A stretch of DNA of 6,636 nucleotides from Bordetella parapertussis. GTDB lineage: Bacteria > Pseudomonadota > Gammaproteobacteria > Burkholderiales > Burkholderiaceae_C. A program made the position numbers and the translations under genes. Under the pieces are notes generated by a model, which was given only the letters and a program-made list of their open reading frames with translations, did no database searches and was not told the origin of the DNA. Location of the stretch: positions 1-6,636 of the forward strand of contig CAMDIP010000074.1 of assembly GCA_945899335.1 (NCBI GenBank), in the 5' to 3' direction. Numbering within the stretch: position 1 is the first letter of the stretch; every line of letters starts with the position of its first letter. Below, in pieces: positions 4,746 through 6,636 of this stretch.

Positions 4746-6636
4746 GGTTTGACTTCCTTTTGTGTGTTGCCATCTACTTTGCTGACCTTGGGGTCTTTCC
4801 AAGAGCCCAGCACGCGAAACTCTTGGGTGGTCGATTTGGCCAAGGGTGTCTTCAAAAAATACTGTGTGAGAAAGCTGGTCAAGCCCACCACGGGGTTGAT
4901 GATGGTGTAGAGCAAGGTGGCTGTACCGGTGTTGAGGTCAGGCACCACCACCACTTTGAGGTCTTGGGTTTCATGCTCGATATCGGCCTTGCCTTCGAGC
5001 ATCACCGCCGCTGTCACCCCCTTCATCTGCAAATTGTTGGTGCTGGCAATGCCTTGCTGTATTTGTACGTCGCCACGCACAAAGTCAAAGGAAAAGCCCT
5101 CGCTGAACACATCGGAAAAGTCCAAGGTGAGGCGCCGTGGCAAGGCTTGTAAATTAAGAACGCCAAACAAACGCGCGACACCTGGCTCGGCTTTCAAAAA
5201 CTGGCCCTTGTCGAGGTTCACATTGAATTGACCGCCCATGCTGGCGTAGTCGGGCGAAAACGGCGAACCCGTCCAACCGACCTGCCCAGCCATGCGTCCT
5301 TTGCCGTTACGAATAGCACCTTTGTAGCCAAGCCGCTCCAATAACTCGCCCGAGTTTTGCAGCTGCAGGGTGAAGTCCAGTTGGGTGCGCTTGGCCAGCA
5401 CGCGACCCACCCCGCCCCATTGGCCTTTGGCTTGAAAACTCGCTTCTGGCAAGCTGAGGTTGAACTTGTTGAGCACCCATTCCCGACCGCCACCGGCGAT
5501 GGACCGGCTAAAACCCTCAACCTCGGCGCGTCCTAACTTCAAGCCGCGCAACTCCAAGTTGTCAATGGCTATGTCCATGGTGGGCAAATCTTTGGGTGAG
5601 TCCGACAAAGTCGCTTCCACGTCTTGCACCGCAGCAGGCGGAATCACCAAATTGGTCAACCTCGCCACCACCCGCGCTGATTGGTTTTCTTGCGCAGGTT
5701 TGTAGTCGATTTGCCCCTGCGCTTCATCGGCTTTGAGTTGGATACGCCACTGTGGGCCTTGCTTGTCGGCACTGGCTTGCACTCGGTTGAAGGTGCGCCC
5801 AAGCCACAGCAGTTCGTTGGTACCCACCTCAAATCGGGTGGGCACAAAGGCCATGGCTTGGGGGCTGGCGGGCTTGGCAGGTTTATCGTCCTTGGTTTGG
5901 GTTCCGAGCCAGCCGGACAAGGTTTGCTGCCAATCGTCGGCATGGAAATGTGGCAACTGCACTTGCATCAGCACCGTGCCTTCTGGGATGTCTTTGCGCG
6001 GCGACACGGGTCCCAAGGCAATTTGCCCGCGCAAGACCTGCGGCACTTGGGGCGTCATATCGCGCAAATAACTGACGGTGATGAGTTGCCCCAAAGTGAG
6101 GGTGCTTTGCTCTAAGTGGGCACTGCCTTTGGCTTGTGAAACCCGCAAAAGCTCATTGTCAAAGCGCACCGGCCAAACAGCATCCGCAGGTTTGTTCAAG
6201 GGCTCTGGCAAATCCACACCCATGCCCTGCAAAGAGCTACTAAAAGAAAACTCAGGCAAACCCCGGCGCAAACCCAAGCTGGCAATAAAGGCGGTGCTGC
6301 CGCTTAAATGCGCAGCAAAACCCGAGACCAGCGAAAGCTCAGGCAATTGGCGCAAAGCCTCGGCGCTGACACTGCCTTGCAAACTCAGGCGCGAAGGGCC
6401 TGCGTCGATGCTGTCGTTGAAACGCAAACCGCCATCGAGGCGTGCATCCCCACCCAGCCAACGCAAGCGCAGATTATTGACCGCCAACCCTGACTCGGTG
6501 TAGTTGAGGGTGCCACGCAATTTGCTAAAGCGAGGAAGAGACGGCTGCCACTGGATATCGTTGCCATTGAGCACCACGCTGCCTTGCACTTTGGCAAGGG
6601 CCAGGTTTTGCAGCGGAAGATTCAAGCGAAGTTGGT
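4742..6636 (-). CDS. yhdP: YhdP-family AsmA-like protein, C-terminal half (partial)
   Basis: The frame is open to the right edge, so the N-terminus, including the expected membrane anchor and DUF3971 region, is outside the window. About 630 residues are visible, roughly half of the approximately 1270 of E. coli YhdP. YhdP, with TamB and YdbH, is known to support phospholipid transport between inner and outer membrane; its AsmA-like repeats form a long periplasmic beta groove. The visible part consists of alternating beta-rich segments without long helices, as expected. About 60 residues from the end is the family's typical C-terminal element: a hydrophobic stretch with INPVVGLTSFLTQYFL followed by EFRVLGSWKDPKV. 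The last bases overlap the start of the amidase gene (ATGA). The TTG at 6625 is not the start, because in-frame codons continue upstream of it to the edge. No break is seen. Confidence 0.9.
   Translation of the reverse strand, partial: QLRLNLPLQNLALAKVQGSVVLNGNDIQWQPSLPRFSKLRGTLNYTESGLAVNNLRLRWLGGDARLDGGLRFNDSIDAGPSRLSLQGSVSAEALRQLPELSLVSGFAAHLSGSTAFIASLGLRRGLPEFSFSSSLQGMGVDLPEPLNKPADAVWPVRFDNELLRVSQAKGSAHLEQSTLTLGQLITVSYLRDMTPQVPQVLRGQIALGPVSPRKDIPEGTVLMQVQLPHFHADDWQQTLSGWLGTQTKDDKPAKPASPQAMAFVPTRFEVGTNELLWLGRTFNRVQASADKQGPQWRIQLKADEAQGQIDYKPAQENQSARVVARLTNLVIPPAAVQDVEATLSDSPKDLPTMDIAIDNLELRGLKLGRAEVEGFSRSIAGGGREWVLNKFNLSLPEASFQAKGQWGGVGRVLAKRTQLDFTLQLQNSGELLERLGYKGAIRNGKGRMAGQVGWTGSPFSPDYASMGGQFNVNLDKGQFLKAEPGVARLFGVLNLQALPRRLTLDFSDVFSEGFSFDFVRGDVQIQQGIASTNNLQMKGVTAAVMLEGKADIEHETQDLKVVVVPDLNTGTATLLYTIINPVVGLTSFLTQYFLKTPLAKSTTQEFRVLGSWKDPKVSKVDGNTQKEVKP
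4753..4760 (-). promoter_or_regulatory. Shine-Dalgarno of the amidase gene
   Basis: The minus strand reads AAAGGAAG, seven bases before the ATG at 4745 and inside the last codons of the yhdP gene. It supports the 272-residue start over the in-frame extension to 4802 and fits coupled translation. Confidence 0.7.

Noticed and set aside
4202..5152. 316-codon plus-strand open frame across the amidase and yhdP genes
   Set aside because: It spans the ends of two well-supported minus-strand genes and shows no domain or ribosome site; it is a shadow of GC-rich codons.

Overview
The window looks like chromosomal DNA of a betaproteobacterium of the order Burkholderiales, most likely a member of the Comamonadaceae (Limnohabitans/Rhodoferax-like). 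This rests on moderately high GC, dense packing, codon use, and the run yhdP - nitrilase-family amidase - mltA; the genus is a guess. Nearly everything reads on the minus strand, so transcription runs from high to low coordinates.

The right half is core, envelope-related sequence. At the right edge is the C-terminal half of a YhdP-family AsmA-like protein (inner-to-outer membrane phospholipid transport). It is translationally coupled by an ATGA overlap to a Nit1-like carbon-nitrogen hydrolase, probably a deaminated glutathione amidase. Next comes a short plus-strand gene for a 40-residue single-span membrane protein, read against the trend. Its stop abuts the stop of the amidase gene, and its start overlaps the start of mltA. 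mltA encodes a lipoprotein lytic transglycosylase.

The middle (818-2539) is one large membrane protein that joins two enzyme domains. The N-terminal part is a di-iron alkylglycerol monooxygenase-like sterol desaturase/fatty acid hydroxylase domain. The C-terminal part is a YhhN/TMEM86 (lysoplasmalogenase-type) domain. Both families are linked to ether-lipid breakdown, so the fusion suggests a two-step ether-lipid enzyme. I consider this the most interesting object in the window.

The left part is accessory in character. It holds a complete mazE-mazF toxin-antitoxin operon with a readable promoter (TTGCCA, 17 bp, TACAAT) whose -10 lies inside a perfect 21-bp palindrome, a probable autoregulatory operator. 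A separate 8-bp-stem hairpin lies over the stop codon of the fusion gene. Forty bases downstream of mazF starts a gene cut by the left edge. Its first 46 residues resemble the N-terminus of DUF3427-type helicases, so the toxin-antitoxin pair may be part of a larger defence-like locus beyond the window. I found no tRNA, rRNA, CRISPR array or insertion sequence, and no gene-free stretch longer than 60 bases.
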